NCBI GenBank assembly: GCA_025935475.1
Contig: JAICVE010000130.1
Location: forward strand, 1-7,566
DNA: 7,566 nucleotides
Origin: Nitrospira sp.
GTDB lineage: Bacteria; Nitrospirota; Nitrospiria; Nitrospirales; Nitrospiraceae
Reading direction: 5' to 3'
Positions 1-5,717 of this stretch are shown piece after piece; the first letter of the stretch is position 1, and every line of letters starts with the position of its first letter. The notes beneath the pieces were generated by a model. It made no database searches. It was not told the origin of the DNA and saw only the letters and a program-made list of their open reading frames with translations. A program made the position numbers and the translations under genes.

Positions 1-44
1 CGTCGATTCACAACCGATTGCATCACGCGGAATAGAATCTCGCA

Positions 45-73
45 TTGCTTCCGATATCTCAAGATACTATGAT
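45..73 (+). promoter_or_regulatory. Candidate sigma70-type promoter for the first gene
   Basis: TTGCTT (45-50) and TATGAT (68-73) are separated by exactly 17 bases. The -10 box matches the consensus at five of six positions and the -35 box has the TTG core. Transcription would begin near position 80, leaving a 5' leader of about 50 bases before the ATG at 131. Two near-identical AT-rich stretches (GATATCTCAAG at 54-64 and GATATTTCTCAAG at 71-83) lie over the -10 region. The call rests on motif spacing only. Confidence 0.4.
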
Positions 74-130
74 ATTTCTCAAGGCTGCTCTCTGATGAGA
101 GCCATCCATTCGAAACTTAGGAGGACACAC

Positions 131-658
131 ATGCGGAGCATGCAGAGAGTCGCTGGCTTCCTGGTCGGTGCCGTCGTCAGCGGGGCCGTCTTGCTGGGAA
201 CAGCCAGCTTAGCGGTAGCGGATGAAAAAGGGAAAGGACACGAAGCCCACAAGCACTTCAAGGGCGAAGTCATCGAAAAGGGCGGCGCGCTGGCCATCAA
301 AACACAAGAAGGGACAACTTACCAACTCAGTGAGAATGAGGCACATCGCCAAGGTCGCGAGTTCAAAGCCGGCGACAAGGTCGAGGTGTCGGTCAACGAG
401 AACAACGCCATCGTGGACGTGCACCTGGAAGGAGAAAAGGCTGAACATAAATTTGTGACGGGTAAGCTCCTGCATGTCGGCAAAATGAAGAAAGAGATCA
501 AGCTGAAAACGGCGGAGGGAGATCAGACCTTTCCGCTTCTCTTGCAGGAGACGAAAACGAAGGATCTTCCCGAAGGAACAGAAGTCACTGTTGAGTTGAA
601 TGAGGCAGGGACAGTCATCGATTTGCACAAGGGCAAGCACGTTGGTCAGAAAAAATAG
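131..658 (+). CDS. Exported protein with two tandem beta-rich repeat units
   Basis: This encodes 175 residues. The ATG at 131 is preferred over an in-frame upstream ATG at 95 because AGGAGG (119-124) sits six bases before it and the protein then opens with a clean signal peptide: residues 1-30, basic start, hydrophobic core, AVA/D cleavage site. The mature part is rich in Lys, Glu and His and contains an internal duplication. Residues 40-101 and 106-168 each begin HKxxxG, pass through an IKTQEG or LKTAEG turn and a G(D/T)(K/E)VxV strand, and end in a V(D/I)(V/D)(V/L)H-like strand followed by Gly. Such short strands suggest two small beta-barrel-like domains in the periplasm. I do not recognise a named family, and ligand or metal binding by the His-rich start of the mature protein is only a possibility. 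The gene appears monocistronic, with a weak terminator-like hairpin 30 bases downstream. Confidence 0.85.
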   Translation: MRSMQRVAGFLVGAVVSGAVLLGTASLAVADEKGKGHEAHKHFKGEVIEKGGALAIKTQEGTTYQLSENEAHRQGREFKAGDKVEVSVNENNAIVDVHLEGEKAEHKFVTGKLLHVGKMKKEIKLKTAEGDQTFPLLLQETKTKDLPEGTEVTVELNEAGTVIDLHKGKHVGQKK

Positions 659-668
659 TGACACCTGC

Positions 669-682
669 TTCTGAGCTCAGAA
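669..682. repeat. 14-bp perfect palindrome downstream of the first gene
   Basis: TTCTGAGCTCAGAA reads identically on both strands with no spacer. It lies ten bases after the stop codon of the exported repeat protein and just before a terminator-like hairpin. A palindrome with no loop suits a dimeric protein-binding site better than an RNA hairpin. Nothing else indicates function. Confidence 0.5.
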
Positions 683-687
683 AACGA

Positions 688-711
688 ACACCAGTTGTGG
701 GGTGTGTTTTT
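688..711 (+). terminator. Weak intrinsic terminator after the first gene
   Basis: ACACC (688-692) can pair with GGTGT (701-705) across an eight-base loop, followed by G and five T residues (707-711). The stem is short, so termination may be partial. It is placed 30 bases after the stop codon at 658, as expected for the end of that transcript. Confidence 0.4.
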
Positions 712-813
712 CGGAGGGTACTGACGAGGTACAAGAGTTAGTTTGGTGAGCTCGGCAGAACGATCAACGCAGTTCATTCCCCGGGCGCAAGAGTATCTGT
801 AGAAGGAGAATGG

Positions 814-855
814 CGTCCTTGCGCTCCGAAATCGGACCGTAAGGACGTTTTTTTT
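814..855 (+). terminator. Strong intrinsic terminator, possibly an attenuator
   Basis: CGTCCTT (814-820) pairs perfectly with AAGGACG (841-847). The helix continues through a G-U and two G-C pairs (821-823 with 838-840) and, after one C-C mismatch, through TCCG/CGGA (825-828 with 833-836), closing on an AAAT loop. Eight T residues follow (848-855). This is the strongest terminator in the window, yet it lies about 155 bases after the nearest upstream gene and 82 bases before the next start codon. An upstream segment (783-791) can pair with 818-826, which would disrupt the terminator stem. It may therefore end a small RNA, back up the weaker terminator, or attenuate transcription of the cysteine-rich gene. 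Confidence 0.8.
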
Positions 856-936
856 CCTGGCATGGGGGCTTGGGAAAAGCCATGATTACCCTTACAACGC
901 CTTAGCCTTTACACTAACCGCGTCAACTTGCCACGC

Positions 937-1359
937 ATGGGGAAATCGAAGGCCAAACTTTATAGCGTTTTCATCGCACTCCTGGTTATGGTGAATCCCG
1001 GATCGGTCAGGGGGCAGGCGAATCATGCATCGCCTTCCGAAAGACTCGTGATGAGCGAGATGACCGCCTCCAGTAATGAAACATCCAGCTGGTGCGGCAC
1101 ATTCGCGACACCCTGGTATCGTGATGAGCATCCGGAGGTCACGTACGGCAAGGTGTGGAATGACATCACTGCGAAGTTGGCAATCGCCGGCATCATGGTG
1201 GCCGAGGATATGCGATGCCGGCAGTGTCACGGGAAATGCGAGGCCGACAGCCTAACATGCCGGAGTCAGTGCTTGAGTGATAACGCCTGCCTTGTTCATT
1301 GTGAAGAGCGGTCGACCACGTGCAACGCGATGTGCAAGCAACTCTTTCAGTGCCAGTGA
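937..1359 (+). CDS. Exported cysteine-rich protein with a 21-residue Cys repeat
   Basis: This encodes 140 residues. The ATG at 937 is the first ATG in a frame that opens after a TGA at 883. No Shine-Dalgarno sequence precedes it or the alternative TTG at 928, so the start is uncertain. Residues 1-28 resemble a signal peptide (KSKAK basic start, hydrophobic 8-19, possible cleavage around RGQA). The protein has 11 cysteines: Cys53 in the middle and ten from 94 to 139. Those from 97 onward follow C-x3-C-x6-C-x3-C-x5 twice, closing on Cys139, so equivalent cysteines (97/118, 101/122, 108/129, 112/133, 118/139) are exactly 21 residues apart. Residues 94-98 (CRQCH) match a c-type heme motif. Paired CX3C motifs usually indicate disulfide-bonded helical hairpins, suggesting an oxidised periplasmic fold, though metal or heme binding is an alternative. 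I recognise no family. The stop codon lies inside a short interspersed repeat. Confidence 0.7.
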   Translation: MGKSKAKLYSVFIALLVMVNPGSVRGQANHASPSERLVMSEMTASSNETSSWCGTFATPWYRDEHPEVTYGKVWNDITAKLAIAGIMVAEDMRCRQCHGKCEADSLTCRSQCLSDNACLVHCEERSTTCNAMCKQLFQCQ

Positions 1360-1382
1360 CAGCCATTTCGCGGCGCGTCGCC
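1356..1382 (+). repeat. Interspersed repeat, copy A
   Basis: This is one of three copies of a short element sharing GTGNCAG, a variable spacer, CCATTTCGCGGCGCG or a near variant, and a GC-rich end. Copy A has the shortest spacer, and its GTGACAG supplies the TGA stop codon of the cysteine-rich protein gene. The right end can form a small hairpin (GGCG/CGCC). The other copies are at 2114-2144 and 5718-5748 in the same orientation. Confidence 0.6.
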
Positions 1383-1422
1383 TTATATTCGCTGACGCCT
1401 GCTCATTCCCTCTCACCTTGCA

Positions 1423-1451
1423 TAGATCACACTCGTCAAACCACGTACAAT
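1423..1451 (+). promoter_or_regulatory. Weak candidate promoter for the BON lipoprotein gene
   Basis: TACAAT (1446-1451) matches the -10 consensus at five of six positions. The hexamer 17 bases upstream, TAGATC (1423-1428), is a poor -35 box. A better TTGCAT at 1418-1423 would require a 22-base spacer. The 140-base gap from the preceding gene makes a separate promoter plausible, but the motif evidence is thin. Confidence 0.25.
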
Positions 1452-1499
1452 ACGCCCGTCCTTCAGCATCTACACGAGGACCTTCCAAGGAGAAGACCG

Positions 1500-2105
1500 A
1501 TGGCGAAACTTCTGATGGGCTGTCTGCTCGCCATCTTTTTCATCGCAGCAGGATGCGGAGGTGCTCGCCCCTACTCGCTGATGTATAAGTCGGCCTCGAG
1601 CGAATTAAGCGCCCCCGCGCAGGCCCGCGATCACCGGCTAAAAGCTAATCTGCGCGCCGCGCTCATCGGCGAACAGGGATTAGCCGGCTTGACCCTCTCG
1701 CCGGACGTCGTCATGGAACGCGGCTATGTGACCGGCCGCGTCGAAACGCCCGATCAGGCAGCGACAATTCTGCGCATCGCCCGCGGCGTGGCGGGCCTAC
1801 GATCGGTCGACGTATATCTTCCACTCTCACAGCCGCAACCTCCTGCCGACTCGAGCACGATATCGGATATGACGATTCACACAGAAATTGCGACAGCCCT
1901 CCGACTGGCGCCGGGAGTCGTGGCCAGCCGAATCAACGTGACCGTCCTGGATCGGAGGGCCGTATTGCTCGGAGTGGTCTCGGGCGACGAGGAGCGGCGT
2001 CAGGCAGTCGACGCCGTTTCTGGCGTTGAAGGCGTGAAGGGAGTGACGAACTGGCTTTTGGTGCCGGAACCCGACTACATGGCTGTACGGCCGAAACTCA
2101 GGTGA
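1500..2105 (+). CDS. Lipoprotein with two BON domains
   Basis: This encodes 201 residues. AAGGAG (1487-1492) lies seven bases before the ATG at 1500, and starting there gives a lipoprotein signal: MAKLL, a hydrophobic stretch, and IAAGC with the lipidated cysteine at residue 19. The -3 lipobox residue is Ala rather than the more usual Leu. The open frame extends upstream to 1320 but lacks signals. Two BON (OsmY/nodulation) domains follow, at about 43-108 and 123-188. Each has an N-terminal helix, a strand leading to a G-x-V turn (GYVTGRV, LLGVVSG), a helix of the type DQAATILRIARGVAGL or ERRQAVDAVSGVEGV, and a final V-x-x-L-like strand. Twin-BON lipoproteins of the DolP/OsmY type attach to the envelope and bind phospholipid or support outer-membrane integrity. 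The residue after the lipidated Cys is Gly, not Asp, which fits outer-membrane sorting in enterobacterial rules. Two tandem BON domains are certain by pattern; the exact role is inferred. Confidence 0.88.
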   Translation: MAKLLMGCLLAIFFIAAGCGGARPYSLMYKSASSELSAPAQARDHRLKANLRAALIGEQGLAGLTLSPDVVMERGYVTGRVETPDQAATILRIARGVAGLRSVDVYLPLSQPQPPADSSTISDMTIHTEIATALRLAPGVVASRINVTVLDRRAVLLGVVSGDEERRQAVDAVSGVEGVKGVTNWLLVPEPDYMAVRPKLR

Positions 2106-2113
2106 ACGGGCAA

Positions 2114-2144
2114 GTGTCAGATGCCATTTCGCGGCGCGTGGCGG
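2114..2144 (+). repeat. Interspersed repeat, copy B
   Basis: This copy of the GTGTCAG...CCATTTCGCGGCGCGTGGCGG element lies in the 53-base gap between the convergent BON lipoprotein and PilZ genes, eight bases after the BON stop codon. GCCA (2123-2126) and TGGC (2139-2142) form an inverted repeat around the GC-rich core, so the element could fold as a hairpin in RNA. No T run follows. Confidence 0.65.
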
Positions 2145-2158
2145 CCGGTGTTATTGGG

Positions 2159-2536
2159 TTACCCAGCCTTACGTTGCGCCCGAGCCGCATTGTGTATACC
2201 GGACAGATACCTCATGAGTTTCCGCGACGTATGTCTATCCAGCCTGAGAAACTCAACACCTAATTGGTGTCGTCGTACGAGCCAGCGAATGGCGACGGCG
2301 GGTATTTCCAACAGCTCAGCCTGATTGGGAATCGCCAAGAACATTGTCAGGTGGTCATCCGTCTTCACGAGCGCACAGGTCTCCATCAGTGCACCGCGCA
2401 TCGACAAATTCCTGACGATTCCCCTGCCATCGATTTCTGTTCCTTCAGGGGTCACTCCCAAGAACTGCACATCCATCTGAACCTCGAAGCGGGCTGACCC
2501 TATCTTTCGCCTCTTGGACTTCACTGGTGGCTTCAT
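2159..2536 (-). CDS. Single-domain PilZ protein
   Basis: This encodes 125 residues. The ATG complement at 2534-2536 is chosen because AGGAG (complement of 2544-2548) lies seven bases upstream; the reading frame runs further back to 2644 but would overlap the preceding gene. The fold pattern is a PilZ domain: a first strand around 17-26, the N-x-S-x-x-G motif (N43, S45, G48) that contacts cyclic di-GMP, a hydrophobic strand around 64-70, and the closing WLVRRHQLGVEF strand pair at 85-96, then a C-terminal helix. The upstream RxxxR motif is degraded: R16 precedes the first strand, but the position four residues earlier is Ile, with basic residues K11 and R9-R10 shifted away. Cyclic di-GMP binding is therefore uncertain. 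It is translated 17 bases after the small upstream gene and is probably co-transcribed with it. No partner enzyme such as a GGDEF protein is visible. Confidence 0.82.
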   Translation of the reverse strand: MKPPVKSKRRKIGSARFEVQMDVQFLGVTPEGTEIDGRGIVRNLSMRGALMETCALVKTDDHLTMFLAIPNQAELLEIPAVAIRWLVRRHQLGVEFLRLDRHTSRKLMRYLSGIHNAARAQRKAG

Positions 2537-2553
2537 CGTATCTCTCCTAACAA

Positions 2554-2724
2554 TCACGGTTCTCTCCGCGCCGCTGGGTTGCTTGTTCGACCGTTGGTCA
2601 CCCTCAGAATCCCCAGATATATCTCCTGAGCATGGCGAGACCATTTCGGGTCTAGTGGGAGACCATGAAAAGCTGCTTCGGCAGCTTTGTGTTCGTCATG
2701 AGTGAGTGGAGGGTGGGTGGTCAT
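2554..2724 (-). CDS. Small (56-residue) cytoplasmic protein upstream of PilZ
   Basis: The start complement at 2722-2724 is preceded by AGAGG with a six-base spacer; an upstream in-frame ATG at 2763 would fall within the 18-bp palindrome and has no such site. The protein has no signal peptide or membrane segment. It starts with a His-rich TTHPPLTHDEH segment, followed by a likely helix (KAAEAAFHGL), a PLDPKW turn, and a second helix (HAQEIYLGILRV). The KAAEAAFxGLPxxPxW look resembles small uncharacterised proteins I associate with Nitrospira, from memory and unconfirmed. The PilZ gene follows 17 bases later on the same strand, so the pair probably forms an operon. I do not know its function; a helical-hairpin adaptor or PilZ partner is one guess from context. 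Confidence 0.65.
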   Translation of the reverse strand: MTTHPPLTHDEHKAAEAAFHGLPLDPKWSRHAQEIYLGILRVTNGRTSNPAARREP

Positions 2725-2745
2725 CGTGCACCTCTCAATGTACCT

Positions 2746-2763
2746 GTGAACAATCTTGTTCAC
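2746..2763. promoter_or_regulatory. 18-bp inverted repeat, candidate operator
   Basis: GTGAACAATCTTGTTCAC has perfect 8-bp arms around a two-base centre. It lies 21 bases upstream of the start codon of the small gene that begins the small protein/PilZ unit. The two-base centre favours a DNA-binding site for a dimeric regulator over an RNA hairpin. GAAC and GTTC are six bases apart, whereas the Gram-positive-type LexA box has four. Confidence 0.55.
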
Positions 2764-2881
2764 GCGGTCGCCCCATCATGAGTTTAGCCTGCCGAGGTGT
2801 ATTTGGCCTTCCTAAGGAGAGGGGGAAATGGGCACCCAAAAGAGGGGATCGGCGGGGCGTGGCAGCAGATGATGATGGCGG

Positions 2882-2929
2882 AAAAAAGAAGTTATCGTGA
2901 ACGCGCTGGCCGTTCAGGCCCCTGATAAC
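2882..2929 (-). terminator. Possible terminator of the DUF1254 gene
   Basis: Read on the minus strand, GTTATC (2929-2924) pairs with GATAAC (2896-2891), and inside it TGAAC (2916-2912) pairs with GTTCA (2902-2898). Six T residues (2887-2882) follow three bases after the stem. The internal loop is asymmetric, so the hairpin is imperfect. Its position, 50 bases after the DUF1254 stop codon, would separate that transcript from the small protein/PilZ unit. Confidence 0.35.
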
Positions 2930-2978
2930 GAATCAGCAGGATAAGAAACACGTTTCGCCATTGCATATTTGGGCTTTT

Positions 2979-4412
2979 TTATTCCATGCGCTCGATATCC
3001 GGCAACACCCATGCCTTCTGGAAAAGTGGTTTTTCCGGACCGTAGAACCGGAAGAGAACTTCGAAGCTTCCGTCGACGCTCGTAGGCACCCAGTTTGACT
3101 CCTTCCCATCCGGTGGTGTCGAGCCAAAAAACAGGTCGACCGATCCGTCCACGTTCTTCTGCAGCCCGGGAGTGATCGATGAGCGGCTGTACCAACGTGT
3201 ATTGCGGATGAGCGTGTGCATAGCGCCGTCGTACGCGGTGGCTGACCAGTAAAGAGTAACGGGGACGTCGGGAGGCACGGTGAGGCGATAGGCATTGGCG
3301 CCATCGAGACGACGGCCAGACTTGTCCTTGATGGTCATCAGATAGAACTGCCCCGCACCATGGTGCTTCGGACTGAAGAACGCCGTGGCATACGTCACCG
3401 CACGACCATCTATAGGGTAACTGTTTCGGTTCGCAAAAAAGTTTGGCATGCCTTCGAGAACTTCGGGCGATGCAGGCAATGCCCAGTGATTGCCTTCATT
3501 GAATGGTGGAACGAAGGCCTTTTCATATTGCAGATCGATCAAGGCGCGGGCCTCCTTGGCAGATGCTTCCAAGATCACTCTGGTGGCCGTGTCTGGATGG
3601 AACGGCTTGCCTTTCTCGATGCCGACCGACTTCAGCATGTCGATCATCGCCTTGTCGCGGATCAGCCACGGCTCGGCTTGTACAAAGCGGTTGAGGGACT
3701 CGAAAAAGCGCACATCATAGGGAATCGTCGCGTCGAAGATGCGGCCAAACGCGTCGATGAACCTGGTTTGATGCCCGCCTTTTTTCACGCCATCCGCCAG
3801 CGGATAGAACTTCACGCGCTTGCCGTACGCGACAGCTTTGGCAATATCAGCCTCACTGCCGCTTTTCAGGTTTGACCGAAGGAGCGCATACCCTTGATAG
3901 GTATCTGAGCGAAGTGGGATGTAGCCGTCGGGAACTTTCCCCTTATGCTCGGGCGGCAGGATTAAATACTTGCCGCCCTTACCTTTATCCACACCGGCGG
4001 GGCCGACATCTTCCAGCGCGTTTTGCCATCCGTCATCGATGCTACCGGTGATTGAGCCCTCGTCGGACGGTGGAATCTCGAGCACCACTGGCCCATCCTT
4101 CGTATTGTAGAACGGCATGAAGTATATGGTGTCGGGGTTGGGAGTGAGGGTCTGGTTCTTCCAATCCAGTGGCCGCGACCAATAGGCGATCTGATTGGGC
4201 CCACCTTTGACGCCCATGAACGCTTGATACATCAGATCGAAGTTGACCGCTGGCATGCCCCATATGACGGCTTCGACGGCTCTTCGTTTGAGAGTCCGGC
4301 GGGCAAGCTCCTCAGCCGAATAATCTTGAGCCTGTGTCATCACAATGTCTGTCATCACCAGACACAGAGCCATGGCAACGAGAACACATGCCTGGTTTCT
4401 CAGCTCTCCCAT
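2979..4412 (-). CDS. Secreted DUF1254/DUF1214 domain protein
   Basis: This encodes 477 residues. The ATG complement at 4410-4412 follows AAGGAG (complement of 4422-4427) by nine bases; the frame extends only to a TTG at 4430 whose codons overlap that site. Residues 1-28 form a signal peptide (hydrophobic 8-20, cleavage near TQA/QD), so the protein is probably periplasmic or secreted. The N-terminal DUF1254 domain covers roughly 40-205 and shows family hallmarks: the AVEAVIWGMPAVNFD stretch (45-59), NPDTIYFMPFYNT (92-104), and the GYALLRSN region before KxYPL (174-205). The C-terminal DUF1214 domain (about 335-470) includes the LYWSATAYDGAMHTLIRN region and the final SFEVLFRFYGPEKPLFQKAW segment with a terminal PDIER-like tail. 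The length is typical for a complete two-domain member. No enzymatic activity is firmly assigned to the family. The gene is transcribed divergently from the alcohol dehydrogenase gene across a 213-base gap. Confidence 0.9.
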   Translation of the reverse strand: MGELRNQACVLVAMALCLVMTDIVMTQAQDYSAEELARRTLKRRAVEAVIWGMPAVNFDLMYQAFMGVKGGPNQIAYWSRPLDWKNQTLTPNPDTIYFMPFYNTKDGPVVLEIPPSDEGSITGSIDDGWQNALEDVGPAGVDKGKGGKYLILPPEHKGKVPDGYIPLRSDTYQGYALLRSNLKSGSEADIAKAVAYGKRVKFYPLADGVKKGGHQTRFIDAFGRIFDATIPYDVRFFESLNRFVQAEPWLIRDKAMIDMLKSVGIEKGKPFHPDTATRVILEASAKEARALIDLQYEKAFVPPFNEGNHWALPASPEVLEGMPNFFANRNSYPIDGRAVTYATAFFSPKHHGAGQFYLMTIKDKSGRRLDGANAYRLTVPPDVPVTLYWSATAYDGAMHTLIRNTRWYSRSSITPGLQKNVDGSVDLFFGSTPPDGKESNWVPTSVDGSFEVLFRFYGPEKPLFQKAWVLPDIERME

Positions 4413-4625
4413 CACTTCGTGCTCCTTCAAAGAAAACCGGCGTATTTTATCCGCCTGCCGACTCGTCAGAAACTGGGAGAATTAACAGGTCCCTCTTGAG
4501 GAGCCATCTTCACCTCTGAGACGAATTCAACATGTGCATATCGCCAAACGCTGAAGCCACGATCACGTCAAACTATTCCGGCAATCTTGCCTCTCGGAGC
4601 ACCCAAGGAGCATACTGATGAGACT

Positions 4626-5699
4626 ATGCACAAGATCCCGATGTACAAGGCGAACGCTTACTCCGCTGCTAGCGCGACGTCGTCGCTTGCCGCCACCACG
4701 ATTGCGCGGCGCGATCCCACTGAACCCGACGTACAGATCGAAATCCTCTTCTGCGGTATCTGCCACTCCGATCTCCACCAAGTTCGTAACGAGTGGAGCG
4801 GCGTCATGCCCACTGTGTACCCCTGCGTCCCGGGCCATGAGATCGTCGGCCGTGTTACTAAAGTCGGCTCAGCGGTCACGAAGTTCAAGCCCGGCGACGT
4901 CGCCGCGGTCGGCTGCATGGTGGACTCCGACAGAACCTGCGCCGAGTGCCGGGCAGGCCTTGAGCAGTTCTGCCGCGACGTGACGCTCACTTATAACTTC
5001 CCGGACAAGCACCTCGGAGGCGTCACTTATGGTGGCTACTCCGATAGCATCGTCGTGGACGAACGCTTTGTCATGCACGTCCCTTCCAACCTCCATCTCG
5101 CTGGAGTCGCACCTCTCCTCTGCGCTGGGATCACCACTTACTCGCCCATGCGCCATTGGGGTGTCACTAAGGGCAAAAAGGTTGGCGTGGTTGGTCTCGG
5201 GGGACTGGGCCACATGGCCGTGAAGTTTGCGCATGCACTCGGAGCGCACGTGGTGGTCTTCACCACTTCACCCAACAAGAAGGATGACGCGATCCGCCTT
5301 GGGGCTGACGAAGTCGTCGTCTCCCGAAACAGCAACGAGATGAAGAAGCAGGCCGGCAGTTTCGACTTCATCCTCGACGCTGTCTCTGCCGATCACGACA
5401 TTAACGCCTACATCGACCTCCTCCGACGCGATGGCAACATCACCCTCGTCGGTGCGCCGGAGAAGCCTCTCGCCGTCGCGGCCTTCGGTCTTCTGCTCGG
5501 GCGCCGTAGCCTTTCCGGCTCACCCATTGGCGGTCTCCCCGAAACCCAGGAGATGTTGGATTTTTGCGGCACCCATAACATCACCGCAGATGTCGAAGTC
5601 ATCCCCATCCAGAAAGTGAACGAAGCCTACGACAGACTGCTCAAGTCCGATGTGAAGTACCGCTTCTCCATCGATTTGGCTTCTCTCAAATCACATTGA
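4626..5699 (+). CDS. YahK-like zinc-dependent NADPH alcohol/aldehyde dehydrogenase
   Basis: This encodes 357 residues of the medium-chain dehydrogenase family, cinnamyl-alcohol-dehydrogenase/YahK branch, which typically reduces aldehydes with NADPH in the cytoplasm. Catalytic zinc ligands are visible: Cys46 in GICHSD, His71-Glu72 in PGHE and Cys166 in LLCAGIT. The Rossmann motif GLGGLG is at 190-195, and the second strand ends FTTS (212-215), lacking the acidic residue of NAD enzymes and pointing to NADPH. The structural zinc lobe keeps Cys105, Cys108 and Cys116, but the first ligand position is Asp102. The start is ambiguous. AAGGAG (4605-4610) sits seven bases before an ATG at 4618 in another frame and fifteen before the in-frame ATG at 4626; a TTG at 4587 has no ribosome-binding site. 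Homology favours 4626 or Met6 at 4641. No terminator is seen, but repeat copy C follows the stop codon. Confidence 0.92.
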   Translation: MHKIPMYKANAYSAASATSSLAATTIARRDPTEPDVQIEILFCGICHSDLHQVRNEWSGVMPTVYPCVPGHEIVGRVTKVGSAVTKFKPGDVAAVGCMVDSDRTCAECRAGLEQFCRDVTLTYNFPDKHLGGVTYGGYSDSIVVDERFVMHVPSNLHLAGVAPLLCAGITTYSPMRHWGVTKGKKVGVVGLGGLGHMAVKFAHALGAHVVVFTTSPNKKDDAIRLGADEVVVSRNSNEMKKQAGSFDFILDAVSADHDINAYIDLLRRDGNITLVGAPEKPLAVAAFGLLLGRRSLSGSPIGGLPETQEMLDFCGTHNITADVEVIPIQKVNEAYDRLLKSDVKYRFSIDLASLKSH

Positions 5700-5717
5700 C
5701 ATTGACCGAAAGAACCG

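Noticed and set aside
209..664. Minus-strand reading frame of 151 codons
   Set aside because: It is antisense to the exported repeat protein, which has a good ribosome-binding site and signal peptide; the antisense product looks like random composition.
810..842. Possible 10-codon leader peptide ending inside the strong terminator
   Set aside because: AGGAG at 804-808 is only one base from the ATG, too close for normal initiation, and the codons show no run of a regulatory amino acid.
892..1230. Minus-strand reading frame of 112 codons opposite the cysteine-rich gene
   Set aside because: No start signals or domain pattern are seen, whereas the plus frame has a signal peptide and periodic cysteines.
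1320..1499. Upstream extension of the BON lipoprotein frame
   Set aside because: It would overlap the end of the cysteine-rich gene, lacks a ribosome-binding site, and would bury the lipoprotein signal that begins at 1500.
2746..2763. LexA (SOS) box
   Set aside because: GAAC and GTTC are separated by six bases rather than the four of the Gram-positive-type box, and the site is not CTGT-N8-ACAG; the neighbouring genes are not DNA-repair genes.
2706..2900. Plus-strand reading frame of 64 codons between minus-strand genes
   Set aside because: It has no ribosome-binding site, a low-complexity Gly/Arg/Lys composition, and overlaps the start of the small minus-strand gene and its palindrome.
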